Below are positions 25,545 to 34,964 of a stretch of 64,000 nt of DNA, one piece after another. The position numbers were made by a program, and so were the translations under genes. The stretch is from SHVO01 sp964576515 (GTDB taxonomy: Bacteria > Pseudomonadota > Alphaproteobacteria > Rhodospirillales > Rhodospirillaceae). Position 1 is the stretch's first letter; each line of letters begins with the position of its first letter. The notes under the pieces are model-generated. The model worked only from the letters and a program-made list of their open reading frames with translations, was not told where the DNA came from and made no database searches. The stretch lies in NCBI GenBank assembly GCA_964576515.1, contig CAZNUW010000004.1:186001-250000 (forward strand), written 5' to 3'.

Positions 25545-27135
25545 TCGGACGCGGTGGGCGAATGCGATGGCGGTGGTGACCTTTGTCGCGGCCGCCGCCG
25601 TCATTTGCCTGACCTTTCAGGACTACGGCATTTCGTGGGACGAGGAGCTTCACGTTCCCTACGGCCACAAGCTACTGGCGTATTACACAAGCGGGTTCAC
25701 GGACCGGTCGGCGTTCTCCTTCGTCAATCTTTATCAGTACGGCGGCTTCTTCGACCTGCTTGCGTCTGTCGCGGTGAATGTGTCGCCGTTCGGCGAATAT
25801 GAAACGCGGCATCTTGTCGGCGGTTTATTGTTCCTGGCGGGCGTGTTCGGCGCATGGCGTCTCACGCGGTTATTGGCGGGCGACAGGGCCGCGTTGATCG
25901 CGGTTCTCTGTCTCGCGACAACACCGGTGCTTTACGGGCACAGTTTCATCAATCCGAAAGACGCACCGCTGGCGTGGCTGGGCGTGTGGGTCGCCTATTT
26001 CAGTTGCCGCGCGTTCGGTGAGGAGCGTGTCTCGTGGCGCACGATCTTCGGGCTTGGCGTGAGCCTGGGGCTTGCGCTTGGCACGCGCATCATCGCCTTT
26101 GCCTTTGTCGCGCAGATCGGCGCCATCCTGCTTGTGAAAGTCGCCGCGCAATTTGACGGGGCTGTCGGCGCGCGAAGCAACATGCGGGCGGCTTTCAGCG
26201 CGGCTCGGCCCTTCTTGGTGGCCGCGCCTTTTGCCTTCGGCCTGATGGCGCTCACGTGGCCGTGGTCGGTGCAAAGTCCGCTCAACATCCTCTCGTTATT
26301 CCGGGACTCTGCGAACCAGTTCTGGCACCCCTGGATGTTGTGGGCGGGCGAGATGATTAACGCCGGCGATCTGCCGCGCGGTTATCTCCTCGTGCTGTTG
26401 GCGGTCAAGTTGCCGGAGTATGTCCTTCTCGGCGCCGCGGCGATTCTCGCGTTTGGCGTCGCCAAGGCGACGACGTGGCGTCGGGCAACCTTTGCGCAAC
26501 CTCTGGGGCTGCAATACCTGTTCGTGACGTCGACCGTGCTAGTGCCCTTGCTGGCCTTCGCCATCCTGCGACCGAGCACGTATAACGGCCTGCGGCACTT
26601 CCTGTTCATTGTCCCGCAACTCGTGATCCTGGCCGCCATTGGCCTCGACCGTGTGATCGATTTTCTTTCGCGGCGCGGACGTGTCGCTCCAGCGATGTTT
26701 ATAGGACTGCTCGCGATGGCGATCGTTCGCGAGGTCGTGGTGATGGCGCGCGTCCATCCCTATCAGGAAATGGCGTTCAATACATTGGCGGGCGGGCTGA
26801 AGGGCGCTTACGGGCGTTTTGAACTCGACTATTGGGGCGTGAGCTATGCCGAGGCTGCGCGCGGCCTTGCGCAATTTCTGACCGCTGAACACCCCAACGG
26901 CGCTTCCGTCACGAAGCCGCGCTTGTTTGTCTGCGGCGCGAATACGTCGGCGGGTTATGATCTGCCCGACACGATTGTTATTACCGACAACCGGACCGAG
27001 GCGGACTTTTTTCTGGGCGGCGATCTTACAAATCCCCGCTGCCGCGTACGTCCGAACGGACCGGCAGTTGTCGAGGTCAAACGCGAGGGCGTGGTGCTCA
27101 GCTATGTTCTCGATCTGAGAGGGAAGCGGCCATGA
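25522..27135 (+). CDS. Polytopic membrane glycosyltransferase-like protein (GT39/PMT type)
   Basis: A protein of about 537 residues with roughly ten transmembrane helices. The early loop has SWDEELH, the acidic pair seen in GT-C enzymes of the PMT/ArnT type that use lipid-linked sugars at the periplasmic face, and a C-terminal soluble portion. The substrate is unknown. ATG 25522 overlaps the previous gene; ATG 25567 is an alternative. The last four bases overlap the methyltransferase gene (ATGA), so the two are probably co-translated. A role in glycosylating surface molecules is inferred. Confidence 0.75.
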   Translation: MTAIGVIDRTRWANAMAVVTFVAAAAVICLTFQDYGISWDEELHVPYGHKLLAYYTSGFTDRSAFSFVNLYQYGGFFDLLASVAVNVSPFGEYETRHLVGGLLFLAGVFGAWRLTRLLAGDRAALIAVLCLATTPVLYGHSFINPKDAPLAWLGVWVAYFSCRAFGEERVSWRTIFGLGVSLGLALGTRIIAFAFVAQIGAILLVKVAAQFDGAVGARSNMRAAFSAARPFLVAAPFAFGLMALTWPWSVQSPLNILSLFRDSANQFWHPWMLWAGEMINAGDLPRGYLLVLLAVKLPEYVLLGAAAILAFGVAKATTWRRATFAQPLGLQYLFVTSTVLVPLLAFAILRPSTYNGLRHFLFIVPQLVILAAIGLDRVIDFLSRRGRVAPAMFIGLLAMAIVREVVVMARVHPYQEMAFNTLAGGLKGAYGRFELDYWGVSYAEAARGLAQFLTAEHPNGASVTKPRLFVCGANTSAGYDLPDTIVITDNRTEADFFLGGDLTNPRCRVRPNGPAVVEVKREGVVLSYVLDLRGKRP

Positions 27136-27785
27136 CGGCGTATGCCGATTTCGGCGCGGCGCGGCGTCTGTATGCCGACGAAGCGCTCGGCACACGCCTG
27201 TTCGTGCTGGCGCGACGTTTGCTCGCGCCACTCGCGACCATCGCGCGGCATGTGCCCCTGCAAGGGCCTGTCTTGGACGTCGGGTGCGGGCACGGCCTTA
27301 TGAGCCTCGCGCTCGCCTGCGCCGATCCCACGCGGAGGGTCGTCGGCATTGACCCGTCGCCGGCGAAAATCGATGTCGCGCGCCGCGCCGGGCGACCCTT
27401 TGGTAACCTCGACTTTCGCGCCGAGTTCGTGGAGGCGGTGACCGGGGAGGCCTTTGCCGCGATCACCGTGCTCGATGTGCTTTATCTTCTACCCGATGCG
27501 CAAAAGAGAAGCCTTCTCGCGGCCTGCCGGCGATTGTTGCGGAGCGACGGCGTGTTGGTCCTGAAAACCAACGACACGCATCCCGCCTGGAAATATGCCG
27601 TGGCGCGGGCGCAGGAGAAGGCCATGACGGGCGCGGGTTTGACGCTGGGAACCGGCGAACTGCATTTCCGCTCGTGCGCGCAGAACGCGGCGTTGTTGAG
27701 AGATGCGGGGTTCGTCGCGAACACCCATCATCTGGCGCACTGGACGCCCTATCCCCACACGCTATTCGTCGCCCGGCCCGCCTGA
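27132..27785 (+). CDS. SAM-dependent class I methyltransferase
   Basis: A 217-residue protein with motif I LDVGCGHG, an acidic residue ending strand 2 (VVGIDPS) and motif IV-like ITVLDVLYLL. The substrate is unknown. The ATG overlaps the stop of the GT39-like gene, suggesting a joint pathway, for example modifying a lipid-linked sugar or carrier (inference). The 3' end overlaps the convergent TVP38 gene by 24 bases. Confidence 0.85.
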   Translation: MTAYADFGAARRLYADEALGTRLFVLARRLLAPLATIARHVPLQGPVLDVGCGHGLMSLALACADPTRRVVGIDPSPAKIDVARRAGRPFGNLDFRAEFVEAVTGEAFAAITVLDVLYLLPDAQKRSLLAACRRLLRSDGVLVLKTNDTHPAWKYAVARAQEKAMTGAGLTLGTGELHFRSCAQNAALLRDAGFVANTHHLAHWTPYPHTLFVARPA

Positions 27786-28505
27786 GGCGCCGCGCCAGCG
27801 TTTGAGGGCGATGGGCAGCAGCGCAAGCACGGCAAGTCCGACCATGCCCGCGATCACGGTGGGTTGCCGCGCGGCCGCCATTGGGTCCTTCACGCCCGCG
27901 GCAAGCGCGTCGCTTAATCCTGCGCCGAGGGTCGCGTAAACAATCGTCGTCGGGATGACGCCGAAGAAGGTCGCGATCACGAAGGTCCGTAAAGGGATGC
28001 CGAGGAACGCCACCGCCAGTGTGGTCGCGAAAAACGGCGGCACGGGGACCAGGCGAAGCGCGAGCAGATAGCTCATGGCATTTTTGTGAAAGCCCGCCTC
28101 GAGTTTGCGCAGGAACGGCGCGGCCTTTGCGCGGAAATAATCGCCGGCGGCGTAACGGGCGGTGAGAAAAACGAGGATGCCGCCGCCGGTGGCGGCGAGA
28201 ACCACGATGACGGTCCCCACCAACGGTCCGAATAGAAATCCGCCGACGACCGTCAGAAGTCCCCACCCCGGGATCGAGAGCGCCACGCCCGCGAGATAGA
28301 CGCCGCCGAAGATCACAGGGGCGAGGGCAGGGCGCCGGTCGACGAAGTCTTGCAACTGTGTCCGGTACTGTTCGAGCGTTTCGAGGCGCGCGTAATCGGC
28401 GACGCCCGCAAGAACCGCGATGACGGCGACGGCCGGAATCGCCACCAGCAGCGCGAGGCGCCAGCGGGTGAGTTTGGTCGCGGCGGCGGTGTAGGGCTCG
28501 CTCAT
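27762..28505 (-). CDS. TVP38/TMEM64-family membrane protein (DedA superfamily)
   Basis: A 247-residue inner-membrane protein with about six hydrophobic helices. The conserved core GGFLFGPLVGT and the second motif LRLVPVPPFFATTLA identify the SNARE-associated/VTT domain, whose relatives flip lipids or support membrane homeostasis. ATG 28505 is chosen; a longer reading to 29393 lies opposite the YdjM-like gene and is not coding. It stands alone on the minus strand. Confidence 0.87.
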   Translation of the reverse strand: MSEPYTAAATKLTRWRLALLVAIPAVAVIAVLAGVADYARLETLEQYRTQLQDFVDRRPALAPVIFGGVYLAGVALSIPGWGLLTVVGGFLFGPLVGTVIVVLAATGGGILVFLTARYAAGDYFRAKAAPFLRKLEAGFHKNAMSYLLALRLVPVPPFFATTLAVAFLGIPLRTFVIATFFGVIPTTIVYATLGAGLSDALAAGVKDPMAAARQPTVIAGMVGLAVLALLPIALKRWRGASGGPGDE

Positions 28506-28592
28506 GGCCGGCGACAGTATACAAGCGCGCATGTGCCCGCTATAGACTCGAAGACCCTCGACAACGTCCTTCAAATCCTCACACTTCAGGCC

Positions 28593-29579
28593 ATGGACAA
28601 TCTCGCACACACGCTCGCCGGCGCGGCGCTCGGGCAAGCCGGGCTGAGGAAAAAGACCGGGCTCGGCATGGCGACCCTCATGATTGCCGCCAACCTGCCG
28701 GACATCGATGGTGTGACCATGTTCATCGACCGCGGCAGCCTCTACTTCCGGCGCGGGTGGACACACGGCCCGATTGCGCTTGTGATCCTGCCCATCCTGC
28801 TCGCCCTGGCGATGATCGCGTTCGACCGCTGGCAAGCGCGGCGCGGAAAACGGCCGGCCTCGCGCGCACCCGTGCGCTTCGGCTGGGTGCTGGGTCTCGC
28901 CTATATCGGGATCATCTCGCATCCGTTGATGGATCTTCTGAACACCTACGGTGTGCGCTGCCTGATGCCGTTCTCGGAGCGGTGGTTCTACGGCGACGCC
29001 TTGTTCATCATCGATCTTTGGATGTGGTCGGCGCTCGGGGTTGGGATTTGGCTGTCGCGCCGCCGCGAACGATGGACAGGAGTGGAACATCCCAAGCCCG
29101 CGCTGATCGCGGTCGTCGCGGTGGTGCTCTATGCCGGCGCCATGGCCGGCACGAGCCACTGGGTCGAAGGTTATGCGGCGCGGCAGGTGGAGCGCGAGGG
29201 GTTGGGACGGCCGGTGACCGTCGTCGCAAGTCCGGTTCCCATCAATCCGTTCCGCCGCGACGTGATCTTCGACTTGGGCGGCACGTACGGGTTTGGGGCT
29301 TTCGCTTGGGCGCCGGGGCCGCGGTTGACCATCGACCCCGAATTGGTGCCCACCCATATGGACGACCCGGCCGTGGCGCGGGCCGCGGCGCACGACCGGC
29401 GTATTTCCGACTTCTTATATTGGTCGCGGCTGCCTTTCGCCGATATCACGCGGCAGAATGACGGAACGCGGGTGACCATCGGCGACGCGCGTTACAATCG
29501 CCGGCCCGGCGACGGCCGTTTCATTGTCCAGACGACGCTGCCTCATGGCGCGCAAGGGTCATTGCAAGCGCCGCCATGA
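28593..29579 (+). CDS. Membrane-bound metal-dependent hydrolase, YdjM/DUF457 family
   Basis: A 328-residue membrane protein. The N-terminal motif MDNLAHTLAGAALG, the acidic NLPDIDG loop, RGWTHGP and ISHPLMDLLNTYG give the His/Asp metal ligands of the YdjM (DUF457) group. The C-terminal 130 residues form a soluble extension. ATG 28593 fits the conserved N-terminus. The natural substrate is unknown; some relatives are LexA controlled, but I see no clear LexA box here. Confidence 0.85.
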   Translation: MDNLAHTLAGAALGQAGLRKKTGLGMATLMIAANLPDIDGVTMFIDRGSLYFRRGWTHGPIALVILPILLALAMIAFDRWQARRGKRPASRAPVRFGWVLGLAYIGIISHPLMDLLNTYGVRCLMPFSERWFYGDALFIIDLWMWSALGVGIWLSRRRERWTGVEHPKPALIAVVAVVLYAGAMAGTSHWVEGYAARQVEREGLGRPVTVVASPVPINPFRRDVIFDLGGTYGFGAFAWAPGPRLTIDPELVPTHMDDPAVARAAAHDRRISDFLYWSRLPFADITRQNDGTRVTIGDARYNRRPGDGRFIVQTTLPHGAQGSLQAPP

Positions 29580-29622
29580 GTTTCTACGATCCCAGCACCA
29601 TTCGCCTTTAGGAGTTTTCCCG

Positions 29623-30045
29623 ATGATCCGCCTCGCGCTCGCCGCCGCACTTGCCTCCGCCGTCGCCGCTTCGGCGGTCGTCGCCGCCGACACGCCGTCC
29701 GTCAAAGGAGCGGAGGTCTATATCATCGCGCCGAAAAACGGCGAGACGGTCAGCGGCCCGGTCCGGGTTCAGTTCGGCCTCAAGGGCATGGGCGTTGCGC
29801 CCGCCGGGGTCGAGATCGAAGGCACGGGCCACCATCACCTGGTCGTGGACAAGGACGCCCCGCCGCTCGACACCTACCTGCCGATCGACGATCCGCAAGT
29901 GATCCACTTCGGCAAGGGGCAGACCGAAACCGAACTCAAACTCGCGCCCGGTAAGCACACGTTGCAGCTTGTCCTCGCCGACAAGGACCACAAGCCGCAC
30001 GCCCCGCCGGTGGTGTCGCAGAAGATCACGATTACGGTGAAGTAG
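29623..30045 (+). CDS. Exported DUF4399-domain protein
   Basis: A 140-residue periplasmic protein. The signal peptide ends near AVVAAD (residue 22), followed by a beta-rich DUF4399 domain with APKNGETVSGPV, the His cluster GTGHHHLVVD and LAPGKHTLQLVLAD. The fold resembles metal-binding Ig-like or cupredoxin-like modules; the His cluster could hold a metal (inference). AGGAG precedes ATG 29623. It lies just upstream of the pilus-associated block but is not clearly part of it. Confidence 0.83.
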   Translation: MIRLALAAALASAVAASAVVAADTPSVKGAEVYIIAPKNGETVSGPVRVQFGLKGMGVAPAGVEIEGTGHHHLVVDKDAPPLDTYLPIDDPQVIHFGKGQTETELKLAPGKHTLQLVLADKDHKPHAPPVVSQKITITVK

Positions 30046-30085
30046 AGGGGTGTGGCTGCGCGTGTGAGCCAGTGGGCAGTTCACA

Positions 30086-30364
30086 ATGAACAGAAAAGAT
30101 CGGCGAGGCGCAGCCAAGCAGGATAAGGAGCGGGTCGCCAAGATCTCCGGGTCTCCCGTCGATGTCTCGGCGCCGATCGTCGCGAAGCCGGAGCGCGCAG
30201 GATTTATGCTGCGCGCCATGAGCCGTATCCTCTTGTCTCAGTGGGTGCTGAAGCGCGTCCATCACCCTGCCGCGCTGTTCGCCTTGAGTCAGATCGCGCA
30301 ACAGACCGGCCGTATGGACGTGCTTATGCAATTGAACAATAAGCTGAACGCCGGCCAGCAATGA
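30086..30364 (+). CDS. Small protein with MNRKDRR N-terminus, partner of the O-GlcNAc transferase gene
   Basis: A 92-residue basic protein with no signal peptide. It starts MNRKDRRGAAKQ, a short N-terminal pattern I recall from several alphaproteobacterial TPR and glycosyl- or methyltransferase proteins, and has a helical C-terminal half (LFALSQIAQQTGRMD). Its last four bases (ATGA) overlap the next gene, a SPINDLY-type transferase, so it is probably co-translated with it. No function is known; a binding or activating partner is inference. Confidence 0.75.
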   Translation: MNRKDRRGAAKQDKERVAKISGSPVDVSAPIVAKPERAGFMLRAMSRILLSQWVLKRVHHPAALFALSQIAQQTGRMDVLMQLNNKLNAGQQ

Positions 30365-32430
30365 CCGAGATTCTGTCCGCGGGGGCGGGGGCGGACGAAG
30401 CCGGCCCGTCGCCGGTCACCGCGACCGCGCCTGTGCCCGAGATTTTTCGTTGGGTAAAAATCGCCAATTACCGCGACAGAGGTAAGGACTTCGCCGCAGA
30501 AAACCTCTTCGGCGCCGCAGTAGAAGAGTTCGACGCCGCGCTCCGCGATTGTCCCACGGCTGCCGAAATCTGGTTCCTGCGTGGATCAGCGCTGCTCGAG
30601 TTGGGACAGCTTGAAAACGCCTATAACGCCTTCGCGCAAGCGGTGATCCTCACGCCGATTTATCCAGAAGCGCGCCGCAGCGTCGCCGCGCTCGGTGAGA
30701 GGTTGGGTAAACCCGCGGTGCTCCTTACGCCGTGGCTGGATGATCCGCGGCCGCCGATGGGGGCGCGACTTCGATACAAGTACCGCAAATACCTGGGGCC
30801 AAAACGCTCTGCTAATCTGCCCAGCGAAGAAGATTTGCGCGTCGAACTCGTCGAGAATCCGCGATTGGAAATTGTCGCCGCCGAATTGGGCCGGCGTCTC
30901 ATTCGGTCCGGCAGGTATGTCGAGGCCGAGTGTTTTTTGAGATATGCGTTGGCCCTCGGACCTTGGTCATCGCAGGCTGCGACTTATCTCGCAAGAATTG
31001 CCTCGTACTTCAAATTCTACGATGAGTCGCGCGCGATCCTGATTGGGGCTGTTGACGCCGGCGCCGACAGCGTCGCGCTGCCTGGGCAAATATTCTGGGC
31101 CGGTCGCACCATTGGCGATTGGAGCGATCATGATCTTTGGGTGGGGCGCACACTAAAAGCGATGCGGCGCGAGGCCCTTGCTGCCGAACCGCTCATGGCG
31201 TTGCACGTGACCGACGATCCCGACCTTCACAAGCGTGCATCGGTTGCGGCGTCGGCGATGTATTCCAAGAGCATACTACCGGTGTCGGGCGTGTTTCGCA
31301 GGACGGCCGACCGCCCAATAACAATCGGCTATATCTCCGCCGACTTTCGCAATCACGCCGTTGCTCATTTGGTCGCGGAACTTTTTGAATTGCATGATCG
31401 CACGCGGTTCCGCGTTTTTGGGTACAGTGTTTTTAAGGCGAAGCCTTCCGAAGTCGGCGACCGCGTCCGCGCGTCGTTTGATAAATTTGAAGAATGCGCC
31501 GGGCTTCCCGCGCAGGTCGTCGCCGAAAAAATCAAACAGGACGGCGTCGATATTCTGATCGACCTCACTGGACATACGGAAAGCTCCCCATTGCCCGTGC
31601 TTGCGCGCCGACCGGCCCCGATACAGGTGAGCTACCTCGGGTATCCCAGTACGACGGGCGCTTCGTTCGTCGACTATATGGTCGTCGATAAGACCATCGT
31701 TCCGCCGGATCACGAGCAATACTATACCGAGTCCCTCGTTTATATGCCCCATTGCTATCAGGTGAACGACCGCCAACGTAAAGTCAGCGCCGATCCGCCA
31801 ACGCGCGAGAAGCTAGGGATTCCCGCAAGCGGTTTCATCTTTTGTTGTTTCAACGAAACTCGGAAGATTAGCCCGGACCTCTTTCAGGTCTGGATGAGTA
31901 TCCTTAAGCGTGTGCCGGATAGTTCGCTTGTGCTGCTGGAAGCGCAGCCGAAGGTGATGGAGAATTTGAAGCGCGAGGTGGCTCACGCCGGCGTCGCCCC
32001 GGATCGTCTCGTTTTTACCCCGCGTATCGGTGTTGCGGACCACTTGGGGCGGTATCGATACTGCGATCTGTTCCTCGATACGCTGTTTTATAATGCGCAC
32101 ACGACGGCGAGTGATTCGATTTGGAGCGGGTGCCCGATTTTAACGATGATTGGAAAAACGTTCCCGGCGCGTGTTTGCGCAAGTATCTTGCGCACGGTTG
32201 GCCTTCCTGAACTGATCACGACGTCACTTCAGGAGTACGAAGACCTCGCCGTACGCGTCGGGCTCGATCCTGACATGGCGGAAAATTTGAAGCAGAAGGT
32301 CCGGGCGACCAGGACATCGCCGTTGTTTGACACGCCAATGTTTACCCGCCAGCTTGAGTGGTCGTACGAGCGCATGTGGGATAACTATGTTGAGGGCCGC
32401 CCCGCGGCCCGTATCGACGTGCCGGCGTAA
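30361..32430 (+). CDS. TPR-SPINDLY-type O-linked GlcNAc transferase
   Basis: A 689-residue cytoplasmic protein. Residues about 30-260 hold TPR units, and the C-terminal half is the GT41 catalytic region. It shows RPITIGYISADFRNHAV, DILIDLTGHTE, QVSYLGYPSTTG, FCCFNETRKISP and YNAHTTASD, all landmarks of O-GlcNAc transferases, including the conserved Lys after FNE. In other bacteria GT41 enzymes modify flagellins, adhesins or pilins. It is encoded directly upstream of the pilus genes, suggesting a pilus or envelope substrate (inference). Codons look somewhat richer in A/T than flanking housekeeping genes. Confidence 0.88.
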   Translation: MTEILSAGAGADEAGPSPVTATAPVPEIFRWVKIANYRDRGKDFAAENLFGAAVEEFDAALRDCPTAAEIWFLRGSALLELGQLENAYNAFAQAVILTPIYPEARRSVAALGERLGKPAVLLTPWLDDPRPPMGARLRYKYRKYLGPKRSANLPSEEDLRVELVENPRLEIVAAELGRRLIRSGRYVEAECFLRYALALGPWSSQAATYLARIASYFKFYDESRAILIGAVDAGADSVALPGQIFWAGRTIGDWSDHDLWVGRTLKAMRREALAAEPLMALHVTDDPDLHKRASVAASAMYSKSILPVSGVFRRTADRPITIGYISADFRNHAVAHLVAELFELHDRTRFRVFGYSVFKAKPSEVGDRVRASFDKFEECAGLPAQVVAEKIKQDGVDILIDLTGHTESSPLPVLARRPAPIQVSYLGYPSTTGASFVDYMVVDKTIVPPDHEQYYTESLVYMPHCYQVNDRQRKVSADPPTREKLGIPASGFIFCCFNETRKISPDLFQVWMSILKRVPDSSLVLLEAQPKVMENLKREVAHAGVAPDRLVFTPRIGVADHLGRYRYCDLFLDTLFYNAHTTASDSIWSGCPILTMIGKTFPARVCASILRTVGLPELITTSLQEYEDLAVRVGLDPDMAENLKQKVRATRTSPLFDTPMFTRQLEWSYERMWDNYVEGRPAARIDVPA

Positions 32431-32678
32431 CAAGGTCGGCGCGGTTGCGTTTCGCGAAGCCCACCGCCCCGGCGTTGCGCCCACTTCTTCTTTCAAAATC
32501 AATCTTTTGAACCATGGTCTTCGTTTCCGTGCGAAGCTTGCCAGGGTGGGCATATCTGTATACTTTGAAATGGCGTCGCCTGCGGGTGAAACGGGCGCGC
32601 GGATGCGCATGAGCGCACGGCATTTTGGGGGACGTTGCGCGCATTCTGGTCAATGCGCGTGGTCTGGGGCGACAATCA

Positions 32679-33902
32679 ATGAGCGTGCTCTATAAGGCTT
32701 TGCAGAAAGCCGAGAAAGAAAACGAGCTGCGCCAGTCGGCCTCGTCGGAAGGAAGTTTTGATCCTGAACGCTTGACGGCGTCCGGCGCTTTGAAGATGGC
32801 CGGCGGACGCGGTGTCGCCATGAACCGCCTTGCTATGGTTGGAATCCTGGTTGTCGGCGTCGGTGGTGGGATCGGTTTCCTGTTGCTGAAAGACCAGTTT
32901 ATGTCGCCCGCGCCGGTTGTCGCGAGCGCGCCGCCGGCGCCGCCTGCGCCTGTTCTCCAACCGCCGCCCGCGGAAGTTGCCGCGACCGTCGCTGACGGTC
33001 CTGCTCCTCAAGCCGCCTCGGCTTCCGGCGCTGAACCGGTTGCAGCGGCGGCGGCACCTGAAACGTCGCAGCCGGCACCCTCGGAGGTTGCCGTGGCGTC
33101 GGCGCCTGCTGCGATTGAAACGCGGACACAGGACGTCGCTGTTGCGCCCGCCGCGCCTCGGCACCTTGTTGCGCGCCCCGCCGCAGCGCCACAGCGTGCG
33201 GAACCTATGCCGGAACTGGCGGCGAATGCGCCGGCGCGTATGCTCAGTCCGCCGATCACCGTAAACCGTGCCGAGTTCGCATTGGCCGGCGTCGGCAATC
33301 AGGTGCAGGTCCGCGAAGTGGGGCAGGCGGCACGCTCCAATGTCTCGGCCGGTTATGAATCGCTCGTGCGTGGGTCTTACGACACGGCCCTTGGTTTTTA
33401 CGATCGCGCATTGGCGGACGAACCTAACAGTGTGCTCGCGCTGTTGGGACGCGGCGTGGCGTTGCAAAAACTCGGTCGCGGGTCCGAGGCTGAAACGGCG
33501 TACGGTCAGGTTCTGAAACTTGATCCGCAGAATCGCGAAGCGCTCGCCAACGTGACCGCCATCGCGGGCGAAAGGGCCCCGCAAGACGCGCTTGCGCGTC
33601 TTCTTGAACTCGAGCGCGACTATGCGGGTTTCAGCCCGATCAAAGCGCAGATTGGTTTGACGTATGCAAAACTTGGATCGATGCCGCAGGCGCAGGATTA
33701 CCTGCGCCGCGCCGTTGCACTGGCACCCGACGCCGCGATGTACCACTACAATCTCGCGCTTGTGCAAGACCATATGGGGCTGCGCGAGCAAGCGATCGCA
33801 AGTTACGAACGTGTTCTGGGGCTGACGTCGGCGGGCCGTGGGTCGGCCGATGTTTCCAGCGCCGATATCGAGCGGCGTGTGCGTTTCCTGAAAACGCGCT
33901 GA
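32679..33902 (+). CDS. MshN-like membrane TPR protein of the pilus locus
   Basis: A 407-residue protein. The cytoplasmic start MSVLYKALQKAEKENE is followed by one transmembrane helix (about residues 50-68), a long Ala/Pro-rich linker to about residue 210, and C-terminal TPR units in the periplasm. This is the layout of MshN-type proteins. It should span the periplasm and link the inner-membrane machinery to the secretin. ATG 32679 is used. The gap upstream (32431-32678) holds no gene I can support. The ExeA-like gene follows after 17 bases. Confidence 0.78.
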   Translation: MSVLYKALQKAEKENELRQSASSEGSFDPERLTASGALKMAGGRGVAMNRLAMVGILVVGVGGGIGFLLLKDQFMSPAPVVASAPPAPPAPVLQPPPAEVAATVADGPAPQAASASGAEPVAAAAAPETSQPAPSEVAVASAPAAIETRTQDVAVAPAAPRHLVARPAAAPQRAEPMPELAANAPARMLSPPITVNRAEFALAGVGNQVQVREVGQAARSNVSAGYESLVRGSYDTALGFYDRALADEPNSVLALLGRGVALQKLGRGSEAETAYGQVLKLDPQNREALANVTAIAGERAPQDALARLLELERDYAGFSPIKAQIGLTYAKLGSMPQAQDYLRRAVALAPDAAMYHYNLALVQDHMGLREQAIASYERVLGLTSAGRGSADVSSADIERRVRFLKTR

Positions 33903-33919
33903 AGAGGCCAGGCGGCGTC

Positions 33920-34957
33920 ATGCCATACCTCGCGCATTTCGGGCTGAAGGAGCACCCCTTCACCCTGACGCCGAATACCAATCAGTACTTCCCGACCGAA
34001 AAACACACAGAGATCATCCAATCGATCCAATTTGGAATCGCGCGTAACACCGGGATTCTCAAAGTCGTCGGTGATGTGGGCACCGGCAAAACAATGTTAT
34101 GCCGCCTCCTGCTGCGTAAACTCGTCGGATCGAACGACGCGGTGGCGTATCTCAACGCGCCTCAGGTCGATCCGGAAAGCATCGTAACGCTTGTCTGCGC
34201 CGAGTTTGGGATTGAAACGGGATCCCGTTCGCAGATGTTACAGGGGCTCAACACCTTTTTGCTGGAACAGCACGCGCTGGGGCGCAACGCCGTTCTTATC
34301 GTTGATGAAGCGCAAGCGCTGGGCGCTTCGGGCCTCGAAGCCGTGCGTCTGCTTTCCAATCTGGAAACCGAGCGCAGCAAGCTGTTGCAGATTGTGCTGT
34401 TCGGGCAATCGGAACTCGACGATCTGTTGCAGCAACCGAATTTAAGGCAGGTCAATCAGCGGATCGGATTTTCCTTCAATACCGGCCCCCTCAGTACCGA
34501 CGAAGCGGTAGCTTATATCGCGCATCGCGTCCGTACCGCGCGCGTGGACGGCATCGACTTTCCGATCTTCGCGGACCGGGCGATGGTCAAGCTCGCGGAG
34601 GCTGCGAAGCATGTGCCGCGCGTGATCAATATCTTGGCCGACAAGGCGTTGCTGGTGAGCTATGGCAGCGGTGCGATTCAGGTCGGCGAAAAACACGTCC
34701 AAGACGCGATTTTGGATACACCGCAGTTGGTGGGGGAAAGGCCATCTCGCCGGCGGTGGTTGCCGCCTTGGTATGCGTTGTTCCCTGTCGCCGCCACCGT
34801 GATCGCGGCTCTGGTGCTGGTTTTGAACCCGCCGCTGCGGCAGTTGGCGGAGGATATTTATGCCCGCGCCCAGAACGCGCTTACGTTGGCGACGCCCTCG
34901 GCGCCGGTAAGCGCCGAAACGCTCAAAAACGAAACACCCACGGCCGCGCCAAAGTAG
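33920..34957 (+). CDS. MshM/ExeA-like AAA ATPase of the pilus locus
   Basis: A 345-residue ATPase starting MPYLAHFGLKEHPF, the hallmark of the GspA/ExeA/MshM group. Walker A is GDVGTGKT near residue 52, Walker B is VLIVDEAQAL, and the sensor region is LFGQSELDDLL. A single transmembrane helix lies near residue 280, followed by a short periplasmic tail. Relatives help insert or assemble the secretin with a peptidoglycan-binding partner. It lies between the MshN-like and prepilin peptidase genes. Confidence 0.88.
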   Translation: MPYLAHFGLKEHPFTLTPNTNQYFPTEKHTEIIQSIQFGIARNTGILKVVGDVGTGKTMLCRLLLRKLVGSNDAVAYLNAPQVDPESIVTLVCAEFGIETGSRSQMLQGLNTFLLEQHALGRNAVLIVDEAQALGASGLEAVRLLSNLETERSKLLQIVLFGQSELDDLLQQPNLRQVNQRIGFSFNTGPLSTDEAVAYIAHRVRTARVDGIDFPIFADRAMVKLAEAAKHVPRVINILADKALLVSYGSGAIQVGEKHVQDAILDTPQLVGERPSRRRWLPPWYALFPVAATVIAALVLVLNPPLRQLAEDIYARAQNALTLATPSAPVSAETLKNETPTAAPK

Positions 34958-34964
34958 GGTGGGC

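Noticed and set aside
28505..29393. Upstream extension of the TVP38 gene reading
   Set aside because: It lies opposite the YdjM-like gene and its sequence is not protein-like; the VTT protein begins at 28505.
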